Program-made: the position numbers and the translations under genes
The notes under the pieces: model-generated
What the model was told of the DNA's origin: nothing
Seen by the model: only the letters and a program-made list of their open reading frames with translations
Database searches by the model: none
Shown here: piece by piece, positions 1 to 6,412 of the stretch
Numbering within the stretch: position 1 is the first letter of the stretch
Layout of the letters: every line of letters starts with the position of its first letter
Assembly: GCA_002414145.1 (NCBI GenBank)
Contig: DHYP01000059.1
Coordinates: forward strand, 53,704-60,137
From: Methylophilaceae bacterium UBA5127
Lineage (GTDB): Bacteria > Pseudomonadota > Gammaproteobacteria > Burkholderiales > Methylophilaceae
Direction: 5' to 3'
Length of the DNA: 6,434 nucleotides

Positions 1-1
1 C

Positions 2-244
2 AAAATTCATGCAGAAAAACTGATATTGGTAAAATCTAGAAAACCTGATGTGAACGTTAATTTACACGGGATGGTTCAACAAGCGTTGGTTGATCGTGCC
101 TTGCCGATGTATTTAAAAGAGAGTCCTTTTGAATGCTGGATTGTAGATAAGACTGATCATACTAGCTTTTCAACTGGGTTTAATGCGAATGCGTTGTCAA
201 AAATTGGGCATCTGGTGAGTCCCAGTGTTGGTTTACCCAGTTAA
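2..244 (+). CDS. C-terminal fragment of a rightward gene, possibly amino-acid-kinase-like protein
   Basis: The reading frame is open from the left edge (first full codon at 2) for 80 codons and ends with TAA at 242-244, so only the C-terminus is present and the true start lies outside the window. The fragment begins KIHAEKLILVKSRKPDV and contains LVDRALP, an acidic/aromatic stretch around ECWIVDKTDH and a Ser/Gly-rich tail. A hydrophobic strand ending in LVKS followed by a short xVDxxxP element recalls the C-terminal part of aspartate/glutamate/uridylate kinase superfamily members, including those linked to methanofuran and tetrahydromethanopterin synthesis in methylotrophs. That match is from memory of the pattern and is weak. 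No transmembrane segment is visible. The gene converges on the permease gene and their stop codons overlap, so the two are not co-transcribed. That it is a real gene is likely; its family is uncertain. Confidence 0.55.
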   Translation, partial: KIHAEKLILVKSRKPDVNVNLHGMVQQALVDRALPMYLKESPFECWIVDKTDHTSFSTGFNANALSKIGHLVSPSVGLPS

Positions 245-3200
245 TGCTGAACCTGTTTTTCAAACCGACCAAAATGTAACATGATGGTCGGCAGTATCAG
301 TAAGTTTAATACGGTGGATGTGATTAATCCCCCAACAATAATCGTCGCCATCGGGCCTTCGATTTCTCTGCCAGGCTGACCGCTTCCTAATGCTAGTGGA
401 AGCAGTCCAAGTGCCGTCACTAATGCAGTCATCAATATAGAAGGTAGTCGTTCAGTTGCGCCTCTAATACAGGTTTCTAAATTCCACAGACAGTGTTCTT
501 GATCTATTAGATGTTGAAAATGCGACACCATCATAATGGAATTCCGCAGTGTAATACCAAATAAAGTGACAAACCCCACTAAAGAGCCTAATGAAATCCA
601 GCCACCAGTGAACAGTACCGCCAATACACCGCCAATCAGTGCAAAAGGTAAATTGGCAAATGTGAGTAGTAAGTTACGTAATCGGCCAAACGCAATGTAT
701 AGCATGAGAAATATCGCAACACCTGCAATCAGCGAGTGTACGATTAGATCCTCTCTCGCTTGAGCGTTAGCTTCCGCTTCACCTGTGAATTCTAGGTAGT
801 TGTCTTTACTGGGCTTGAAGTCTTGATGAATACGCTTTTTTAATTCGCGCGTAAAGCTTTCTTGATCACGCTGATGCACATTGGCAGTGACGGTTTGGAT
901 GCGCTTGGCGTTGGCGTGCAGTATTTTAGAGCGTCCATTTTCTTCGTTTAAGAAAGCAACGTCTTTGAGATGTAAAAGCTTACCCTCTGGATTAAAGAGT
1001 GGAATATTATTGATGTCGTTAAGGTCATCACTCGCTTCTTGATTTAATTTAACAGCCAAACCAACTACATGGTTGCCTAAGTATACTTGCGTAACAGGCA
1101 CGCCTTCATAAGCGGCGCGAATAGTATCCAGAATATCGGTAGGGTGGAATCCCCACAGCGCAAGTTTGTCTGGCCTGAGTCTAATGATAATTTCAGGGGT
1201 GCCTGCAGGGGATTGCACCAGTACATCTTTAGCACCTTTGATTTGTGAGAGTATGCTTGCAATTTTTTGTGCGTCACTATCGAGCGCATCCAAATCTTGA
1301 CCATAAATATTGATGACAGTACTGGCTGAATATCCTGAAATAGTCTCTTCAATACGCTCAGTTAAAAAAGTATTGATTGCAAAATTAGCGCCAACAAATC
1401 CCACTTCGGCAACGCCATCGTGATCTTTATCTTCTAAATCACCTGCAAGTGCTTCACGTATATCTTCAAGAATCCTGTTCTGCGCCTCTCCCGATAAGGT
1501 ACCAATCTCAATTTCAAACTCACTATAATGGGTGCCAAAAGTATCTGCACCATTTTGGGCACGACCTACCCATTGGGTAACGGATTTTACGCCTTGAATA
1601 TCACGCAGCATTTTCGACACTTGATTGCCTAAACGTAATGACTCCTGTTCGGAGGTGCCAGGCATTGCAGTCATGTGCATAATAAAGTGACCTTCATGCA
1701 GTGCTGGGATAAATTGACTCTTGAATAATGGTACTAAGCCTAGCCCCATGGCAATTAAGATGAGGCTCACAAATGTCACAATCTTGTAATGTTTTTCAAT
1801 TGCGTAAAGTAAACGCACGTAATGATGCTTGATCCATTTGATGATAGGTGAGTCTTCTGTTTCGAGTTTTGCACGACCCAGCATGAGATAGCACAACGCA
1901 GGTGTGAGGGTTAGCGCTACGATTAAAGAGGCCATAATGGCGGTGATATAAGCAATGCCTAGCGGCGCAAATAGCTTTCCTGCTACGCCAGAGAGCGTCA
2001 ACAAAGGCATGAAAACGAGCGCCACAATAATGGTTGCATATACGACAGAGCTACGGACTTCCATGGATGCCTGATACACCACCTGAAAAACAGAACTGGG
2101 TTGGGCTAAGGCTCTATTCTCACGTAATCTTCTGAAAATGTTTTCAGTGTCGATAATCGCATCATCTACCACTTCCCCTAATGCAATTGCCAGCCCACCT
2201 AATACCATGATATTTAAACCGATTTTGTAGTAACTCATGACTACAATTGCAGTTAACAGTGAAAGTGGGATGGCTGTAGCAGAAATGAATGCGGTGCGTA
2301 CATTGAATAAAAAAACAAATAAAATTGAAATGACCAATGTTGAACCAATCAGAATGTCAGCTCTTACGCTGTCAATCGCTGTTTCGATAAAATTGGCAGG
2401 TCTGAACAAATCATGATGTACTGTGACATATTGTCCATTTAAGCTGGGTTCAAGCGCTTTGATTGCCGCTTCAATTTTTTGCGTTACTGCATGTGTGTTA
2501 GCACCGAGCTGTCCTTGTACTGATAGGTAGATGCCTGTTTGTCCGTTGATAGAGGCCGCACTAATCGAAGGGGCAGCCCCTTCAGTAATATGTCCAATAT
2601 CACCTAATTGAATAGGGTGGCCATCTCTGTGTACGATGATTGCTTTTGCTAATACTTCTGGCGTAGTGGCTTGGCCTTGGGTATTAATAATAATACGCTG
2701 ATTGTTGTTTTGGATATAACCTGCGCCACTCACGCCAGTTGCTTTTTGCGCAGCATCAACCACATCACTGATGTTGAGTCGGTATTTGATTAACTTATCT
2801 GGATCAATCTGTATTTGAAACTGACGAACTTCACCACCAAAAATATTCACATCAGCAACTCCAGGTATTGATAGTAAATGCGGTGTCACTGTCCAATCAG
2901 CAATAGTACGCAACTCCATAAGATTCAAGGTTTTTGATGTGATACCAAATCCGTAGACAGTGCTAGCAGATGAGGTGAGTGGGGTAATGTGAGGCGTAAT
3001 GCCTCTTGGTAGTTGTTGAGTGAGTGTACTTAAGCGTTCTGCGACAATCTGCCGGTCTCGATAAATATCGGTGCTTTCATCAAAGATTACAGTGACGATA
3101 GAGAGTCCAGGGATGGACTGGGAACGCAAGTTGATTACGCCTACAGATCCTGCAATGCTGGTTTCAATAGGCTGTGTGACTAGCGATTCTACTAATTCTG

Positions 3201-3372
3201 TTGAGAGTCCGGGAGATTCTGTCTGAATAATAATTTGCGTAGGCGAGAATTCTGGGAATACATCTAAATTGCTGCGTGTTAAGCTGTACAAGCCATAGAG
3301 TACGATTAATGTGGCTAGCCCAATGATGACGCCATTAAACCGAATTGAAAAACGTACAATAGCTGACATCAT
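241..3372 (-). CDS. CzcA/CusA-family heavy-metal efflux RND permease
   Basis: This 1043-residue protein is full length for the HME-RND family and is the proton-driven inner-membrane pump of the tripartite system. TM1 is at about 10-30, followed by a first periplasmic porter/docking domain (about 31-335), TM2-TM6 (about 336-496), TM7 (about 530-552), a second periplasmic domain (about 553-875) and TM8-TM12 (about 876-1035). Family hallmarks include LDVFPEFSP (36-44), the TM4 motif ALGEVVDDAIIDTEN (397-411), TLTPALCYLML (488-498) and the TM12 region GPMATIIVGG (1006-1015). The TM4 motif differs from the canonical DFGxxxDGAxxxVEN: by position, CzcA D402, D408 and E415 become A397, D403 and E410, with extra acids E400, D404 and D408. 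An acidic DKDHDG loop lies at 648-653. The start is one of two tandem ATGs (3372 or 3369); an in-frame TGA upstream excludes a longer protein, and no strong ribosome site is visible. Membership in the metal subfamily rather than the drug-type AcrB family is clear, but the substrate cannot be fixed; the residues favour a divalent cation over Cu(I)/Ag(I). Confidence 0.96.
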   Translation of the reverse strand: MMSAIVRFSIRFNGVIIGLATLIVLYGLYSLTRSNLDVFPEFSPTQIIIQTESPGLSTELVESLVTQPIETSIAGSVGVINLRSQSIPGLSIVTVIFDESTDIYRDRQIVAERLSTLTQQLPRGITPHITPLTSSASTVYGFGITSKTLNLMELRTIADWTVTPHLLSIPGVADVNIFGGEVRQFQIQIDPDKLIKYRLNISDVVDAAQKATGVSGAGYIQNNNQRIIINTQGQATTPEVLAKAIIVHRDGHPIQLGDIGHITEGAAPSISAASINGQTGIYLSVQGQLGANTHAVTQKIEAAIKALEPSLNGQYVTVHHDLFRPANFIETAIDSVRADILIGSTLVISILFVFLFNVRTAFISATAIPLSLLTAIVVMSYYKIGLNIMVLGGLAIALGEVVDDAIIDTENIFRRLRENRALAQPSSVFQVVYQASMEVRSSVVYATIIVALVFMPLLTLSGVAGKLFAPLGIAYITAIMASLIVALTLTPALCYLMLGRAKLETEDSPIIKWIKHHYVRLLYAIEKHYKIVTFVSLILIAMGLGLVPLFKSQFIPALHEGHFIMHMTAMPGTSEQESLRLGNQVSKMLRDIQGVKSVTQWVGRAQNGADTFGTHYSEFEIEIGTLSGEAQNRILEDIREALAGDLEDKDHDGVAEVGFVGANFAINTFLTERIEETISGYSASTVINIYGQDLDALDSDAQKIASILSQIKGAKDVLVQSPAGTPEIIIRLRPDKLALWGFHPTDILDTIRAAYEGVPVTQVYLGNHVVGLAVKLNQEASDDLNDINNIPLFNPEGKLLHLKDVAFLNEENGRSKILHANAKRIQTVTANVHQRDQESFTRELKKRIHQDFKPSKDNYLEFTGEAEANAQAREDLIVHSLIAGVAIFLMLYIAFGRLRNLLLTFANLPFALIGGVLAVLFTGGWISLGSLVGFVTLFGITLRNSIMMVSHFQHLIDQEHCLWNLETCIRGATERLPSILMTALVTALGLLPLALGSGQPGREIEGPMATIIVGGLITSTVLNLLILPTIMLHFGRFEKQVQH
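265..291. other. 7-bp perfect hairpin at the convergent gene end
   Basis: CCGACCA (265-271) and TGGTCGG (285-291) are perfect complements around a 13-nt loop that can itself pair ATG/CAT. The hairpin lies about 20 nt past the rightward gene's stop, within the last codons of the permease gene. No T tract follows on either strand, so it is a poor classical terminator. It could slow polymerase or protect the 3' end of either transcript, or be a by-product of the coding sequence. Confidence 0.25.
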
Positions 3373-3425
3373 GATGTTAGCATAGTCTTCATGATAGTTT
3401 TGATCTCACATTTTACGCATTTCAT
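3369..3425 (-). CDS. Possible 18-residue CxxC leader peptide upstream of the permease gene
   Basis: The 78-nt gap between the adaptor and permease genes contains an ATG-initiated frame encoding MKCVKCEIKTIMKTMLTS. Its TGA overlaps the first permease ATG as ATGA, the arrangement typical of translational coupling. The Cys-x-x-Cys motif at residues 3-6 could bind a metal, which would suit a leader in a metal-efflux operon. Against it, no convincing Shine-Dalgarno sequence precedes the ATG, the peptide is very short, and a frame of this length can arise by chance. It is listed as a possibility only. Confidence 0.2.
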   Translation of the reverse strand: MKCVKCEIKTIMKTMLTS

Positions 3426-3450
3426 TTTGCGCTTTGATGGGGATTGCATA

Positions 3451-4527
3451 TCAATCCTCATTTTCATTTTTAATCAAATACTTAAACTCTTCAGATAACA
3501 ACAGTTGCGCACCACTCGTGACGATTTCAAACTGAGGGGAAAGATCCTGATTAAACCAGCCATCTCCAACCTCAGTATCGGTTTTGATGGGAATGCGTGT
3601 GAATAAATCATTTTTTTGTTTTTGATAAATCCAAGACTTGCCATCGTGCCAGACGACTGCGCTATTCGGGATAATCACCCCTGAAGATTTTGATGCGTCT
3701 GTACCTTTGGGAATTGCGTTTACGCGCATGCCAACACGCAGGGATTCAGCTGGTGCGCTATAGTAAAAGGTTTTACCTAATCCACTTGCATCAGATTTGC
3801 TGGCTGGAGAAATGTATGTGGCTGTAATGGGAGAGACTTGCTCACCAAGCGGGGTAATGTAGAGAACAGAATCTTTATCTGGTGTGCCCATGCCAAGCGG
3901 TAGACTAATTTGCACCAATACATTTTTATGAGCAAATAAGCGTGTTAAATGCTCAGAAGTTGCGTTACCTACAATCAAGTTTGAAAGCGCATTTCCCCAT
4001 TGTGCCCTGAGACTAGATTCTAAATTACCGAGCTGAGATTTAATGGCCATAATCTTGGCGTTATCTGCATTGATTGTTGCGAGCGCATCCTGCACACTTA
4101 TATCAGACACATTCTTATCATCATCATTGAGTGCTTTTAAGCGCTGATATTGTGTCACGTGATGGCTGTTGCCACTTTCGGCGAGCCTAAGTTCAGCTTG
4201 AAGGTTCACGTATTGTGTTTTGGCTTCTAATAATGGATCAATCGTCACAACAGTACCCAGCGCCTTAGCTTCGTTGTGGAAACTCGCTGGCTTAAGTTTG
4301 GACGTATATATCCCACTATTTTTTTGTGTATTCGCATTTAGCTGTACTGTGCTAGTCCCGTCTTTGATAGCGACGCGAAGCGGACTTTCAATCTCCTCTT
4401 CATGCGCTTTTTGATAGGTTTCGTATTCGTCCTGGCCATAGAAGATAAGCGTCCATAACAGCAGGACAATCACAATGGCCTGTATACATATCACTAACGT
4501 TAGTTTTTTGTTCATTTGAGTGTTCAA
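3451..4527 (-). CDS. RND efflux periplasmic adaptor (membrane fusion protein)
   Basis: This 358-residue protein fits the CzcB/CusB-type adaptor that bridges the permease and the outer-membrane channel. It has an N-terminal membrane anchor (about 9-30, Leu/Ile/Val-rich, no lipobox Cys), an acidic periplasmic linker (HEEEIES, 42-48), a short lipoyl-like first half ending KALGTVV (88-94), a helical hairpin (about 98-175) rich in Ala, Gln, Asn and Leu, a beta-barrel region (about 202-272, including VLVQISLP and the LRVGMRVNAIP turn) and a C-terminal membrane-proximal part (about 283-345, IPNSAVVWHDGKSWIY and IVTSGAQLLL). The second lipoyl half is not obvious after the hairpin. It has no His-rich or CusB-like Met metal-binding N-terminus in the periplasmic part. 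The longest frame starts with TTG at 4527, which overlaps the upstream stop as TTGA, with AGAG a few bases before it; the alternative is ATG at 4515 (residue 5), which lacks a well-placed ribosome site. The overlap implies coupled translation with the channel gene. Confidence 0.93.
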   Translation of the reverse strand: MNTQMNKKLTLVICIQAIVIVLLLWTLIFYGQDEYETYQKAHEEEIESPLRVAIKDGTSTVQLNANTQKNSGIYTSKLKPASFHNEAKALGTVVTIDPLLEAKTQYVNLQAELRLAESGNSHHVTQYQRLKALNDDDKNVSDISVQDALATINADNAKIMAIKSQLGNLESSLRAQWGNALSNLIVGNATSEHLTRLFAHKNVLVQISLPLGMGTPDKDSVLYITPLGEQVSPITATYISPASKSDASGLGKTFYYSAPAESLRVGMRVNAIPKGTDASKSSGVIIPNSAVVWHDGKSWIYQKQKNDLFTRIPIKTDTEVGDGWFNQDLSPQFEIVTSGAQLLLSEEFKYLIKNENED

Positions 4528-5951
4528 TGCTCTGTAGCGTTAATATCCATTTTACTGGATGAATCATATAAAGGACGCTGCATGATATTCTCAATCAGTG
4601 CTTGTGAACGCAATAATTCATATTGTAATGTACATACCAATTGCGCAGATGTAACTAAATTTAGATGGGCTTGTGTGATGTCTACACGATCAAGTAAGCC
4701 AGCATTAAATTGTTTTTGTATCTTCTGAGTATAGATCAGTTGCGACGCATGTTCTTTTTCTGCTTGGGTCAGTTTGTATTTTACGGCCTTATATCGACTA
4801 TACGCTTCTGCTAGGTCACCAATAATTTTGGCTTGAAGCGCTTCAAATTGTGCACCTTCAACTGCACGTAGCTGCTCAGCCGCTTTAATTTGAGCTGGAG
4901 ATTGATTAGTCAAGTTAAGCAGGCTAGCAAAACCTAGCGACCAAATGCGGTCACCAAACTCAAAAGCGATTCCTGGGGAGAGTGAAATGTCAGGAATTTG
5001 TTTTGCGATTTCTAATTTGATTTTCGACTCTGCAACAGCGTATTGAGCAAGACTTCGACGTATATCGATGCGATTAAGTAAAGCGCTTTGTTGTAAGTTA
5101 GATTGTGCCTGTGTATCGGACAGCACGCGGTCTTGTAATAAAAGTGTTGATTCTATTTCGAATGGCGCGAGAGGAATCGCTGAAAATGGTGTGAGTGTGA
5201 GACCTGCATCCGTAGCCAATTTGGAAAGTAGTTGGGTAGTTTTTGCCTGTTCATTTAGCAAATCAGATTGACTTTTTTGCGCATTCAGTTTGACTTGAGC
5301 ATTTTCAACGCTAGATGCTAAGCCTTTTTCCAGTCTTTTTTGATAAAGTACAGTGAGTTGTTGCTGAATTGTATTCTTGCTTTGTAATTGCGCAATAGTG
5401 GCTAAATTTTCATAATAAGTAATCAGATCAAGTGTGAGCTGCTGACGCAGCTTCCATGCGGTTTCTGCGACATCCATACGCGCAGCTTCAATGAGGTTTT
5501 GAGCGATCTCGGCACGCACCTCTTTTTTGTGCGAGGTGTCAACAGGAATTTCCAGCTGCAAACCATATGCCCAAGGATTCAGGTCACCATTCGCCTGATT
5601 GCTATGTGAAAGATGCCCATTAACGCCTATATTGGGCTTTGATTTTACTACCTGCGCATCGGTCTCAGCAGAAATCAACTTTTGTTTAACTACTTCCAAA
5701 TCGGTGTGGTAAAACAGAGCGGAGAGTGTTAATTCGCGGATAGTCCAAGCTTTGAAAGGAATGTCACTTTCAGGATAATTCTGAGTTAATAAATAGTTTT
5801 TAAAAGCTGAGCTACTGGGTGATTTTTGCAGAATCTTATTAGCAGATTGTTCAGGAGCTAAGGGCTGCGGGACATAAGTTTTGTGCGCGCAACTTACTAT
5901 GCCTGCTAACATCACCAGTATCAGGATTGAGTAATTGCGCGTGAGTATCAT
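4524..5951 (-). CDS. TolC/CzcC-like outer-membrane efflux lipoprotein
   Basis: This 475-residue protein is the outer-membrane channel of the pump. Residues 1-20 form a signal peptide with a hydrophobic core (ILILVMLAGIVS), and Cys21 follows I-V-S, a credible lipobox, so the mature N-terminus is probably lipidated as in CusC and OprM. Two outer-membrane efflux repeats follow (about 70-250 and 285-460). Each is mostly long Ala/Gln/Leu/Lys-rich helices, interrupted by beta-hairpin segments (about 106-137 and 318-347) that would supply the trimeric beta-barrel. Features such as YYENLATIAQL (179-189), FNAGLLDRVDITQAHLNL (415-432) and the length are usual for the family. It starts at ATG 5951, 34 nt after the small gene; the ribosome site is weak. 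Its TGA overlaps the adaptor's TTG. The channel is assigned to this pump by operon context; family-level identification is secure. Confidence 0.95.
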   Translation of the reverse strand: MILTRNYSILILVMLAGIVSCAHKTYVPQPLAPEQSANKILQKSPSSSAFKNYLLTQNYPESDIPFKAWTIRELTLSALFYHTDLEVVKQKLISAETDAQVVKSKPNIGVNGHLSHSNQANGDLNPWAYGLQLEIPVDTSHKKEVRAEIAQNLIEAARMDVAETAWKLRQQLTLDLITYYENLATIAQLQSKNTIQQQLTVLYQKRLEKGLASSVENAQVKLNAQKSQSDLLNEQAKTTQLLSKLATDAGLTLTPFSAIPLAPFEIESTLLLQDRVLSDTQAQSNLQQSALLNRIDIRRSLAQYAVAESKIKLEIAKQIPDISLSPGIAFEFGDRIWSLGFASLLNLTNQSPAQIKAAEQLRAVEGAQFEALQAKIIGDLAEAYSRYKAVKYKLTQAEKEHASQLIYTQKIQKQFNAGLLDRVDITQAHLNLVTSAQLVCTLQYELLRSQALIENIMQRPLYDSSSKMDINATEH

Positions 5952-5985
5952 ATGTCATTGGCATTATTAAGAGGTGCAGCCCAAA

Positions 5986-6234
5986 CTAATCGACAATGGT
6001 AGCGTGCACTGCGTTGAGCGCATCTTGTAGTGTCTCTTCAGGAATCTTATTGATGTGTGTGGCAAGTAAGTCGGCAGCTTCTACAGTGCGTATCGGTAAA
6101 TCTGTTGTGTTGAGCTCAGCAATGAGTCCTGCGGCAGCACCTGCGATAATTAAAAGTGTTTCTCGCTCTTTCATTAGGAGCTCTAATTCTGAACTTAACA
6201 TGCTGTTTTCTGCGCTGTGGTTTGTGTTTTGCAT
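5986..6234 (-). CDS. Small protein of unknown function, first gene of the efflux operon
   Basis: I do not recognise this 82-residue protein. It has no signal peptide, Cys or His-rich metal motif. A helical, charged N-terminal part with heptad-like leucines (LSSELELLMKERETLL, 13-28) leads into a hydrophobic Ala/Gly stretch (IIAGAAAGLIAEL, 29-41) that is short for a membrane span, then amphipathic helices to the end (VEAADLLATHINKI, 51-64, and LQDALNAVHATI, 69-80). It is probably a small cytoplasmic helical protein, possibly an oligomer. It lies 34 nt before the channel gene on the same strand, so co-transcription with the pump is likely. ATG 6234 gives the longest form; ATGs at residues 12 and 21 are possible, and an AGAG six bases before the latter is the best ribosome-site match. 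An overlapping plus-strand frame exists, but the composition of this one is more protein-like. Confidence 0.72.
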   Translation of the reverse strand: MQNTNHSAENSMLSSELELLMKERETLLIIAGAAAGLIAELNTTDLPIRTVEAADLLATHINKIPEETLQDALNAVHATIVD

Positions 6235-6253
6235 AGTGGTTTCTAAAACATTT

Positions 6254-6283
6254 ATGATAGAGAAATATTCATTTAAGTGTCAT
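6254..6283 (-). promoter_or_regulatory. Candidate sigma-70 promoter of the efflux operon
   Basis: On the minus strand ATGACA (6283-6278, five of six to the -35 consensus) is followed after 18 nt by TATCAT (6259-6254, five of six to the -10 consensus). Transcription would begin near 6247, leaving a leader of only about 13 nt before the ATG at 6234. The spacer is one base longer than ideal but shorter than the 19-20 nt typical of MerR-type metal promoters. The arm of an inverted repeat (6261-6269) sits in the spacer and could be an operator. This is read by eye only. Confidence 0.4.
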
Positions 6284-6339
6284 CTTGCAATTTATTAGCT
6301 TGTTTTGTCAATGTACTTGTGTGCGAAAGTAATATTTCT
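6261..6339. repeat. 9-bp inverted repeat flanking part of the upstream region
   Basis: AGAAATATT at 6261-6269 and its exact reverse complement AATATTTCT at 6331-6339 lie 61 nt apart. The left arm is in the spacer of the candidate operon promoter. The spacing is large for a simple dimer site, but would suit two half-sites bridged by a loop. The arms are AT-rich, so chance is a real alternative. Confidence 0.3.
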
Positions 6340-6357
6340 GTACGAATTGTTTTCGCA
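6322..6357. repeat. 7-bp inverted repeat TGCGAAA/TTTCGCA overlapping a plus-strand -35
   Basis: TGCGAAA (6322-6328) and TTTCGCA (6351-6357) are perfect reverse complements separated by 22 nt. The right arm covers the candidate -35 of the rightward promoter, a position where a bound repressor would block transcription. It is unrelated in sequence to the 9-bp AT-rich repeat that overlaps it. Functional meaning is inferred from position alone. Confidence 0.3.
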
Positions 6358-6379
6358 TTGCGTAAACTTGAGATACAAT
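6352..6379 (+). promoter_or_regulatory. Candidate rightward promoter for a gene beyond the right edge
   Basis: TTCGCA (6352-6357, four of six to the -35 consensus) and TACAAT (6374-6379, five of six to the -10 consensus) are separated by 16 nt. Transcription would start near 6386. A tandem ATG preceded by TTTGAG at 6415-6420 begins at 6427, only eight bases from the edge, and could open the rightward gene, but not enough sequence is present to call it. The start site would fall inside the left arm of the hairpin at 6380-6411, which is awkward for both elements being active together. Confidence 0.3.
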
Positions 6380-6412
6380 AGCGCCCTTAGTGAAGTTCTT
6401 GAGGGCGTTTTG
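6380..6412 (+). terminator. Terminator-like hairpin with T-rich tail
   Basis: In the plus sense, 6380-6390 pairs with 6399-6409 as an 11-bp stem, with a continuous core CGCCCT/AGGGCG (6382-6387 with 6402-6407), three G-U wobbles and an 8-nt loop. A T-rich tail (TTTT at 6408-6411, then GTCTTT) follows immediately, as in intrinsic terminators. The minus-strand version lacks a T tract. No rightward gene ends nearby, so it may act as an attenuator for a downstream gene, end a short RNA, or stop antisense transcription. Confidence 0.42.

Noticed and set aside
172..242. 8-bp inverted repeat AACTGGGT (172-179) / ACCCAGTT (235-242) in the left-edge gene
   Set aside because: The 55-nt loop and coding location make a functional hairpin unlikely; there is no T tract at either end.
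1077..1352. 91-codon minus-strand frame within the permease gene
   Set aside because: It overlaps the permease in another frame, and its translation shows no recognisable domain.
4220..4728. Several plus- and minus-strand frames of 64-70 codons across the adaptor and channel genes
   Set aside because: They lie wholly or mostly inside confidently identified genes in other frames, with Cys/Ser-rich shadow-like products.
5996..6298. A 100-codon plus-strand open frame antisense to the small first gene
   Set aside because: Its product is Ser/Cys-rich with scattered hydrophobic stretches and no family resemblance, typical of an antisense shadow. The minus-strand frame has a more natural protein composition and fits the operon.
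6306..6311. Perfect minus-strand -35 hexamer TTGACA upstream of the operon
   Set aside because: At 16-18 nt spacing the sequence opposite (GCAAGA region, about 6288-6283) has no acceptable -10, so ATGACA/TATCAT was preferred.
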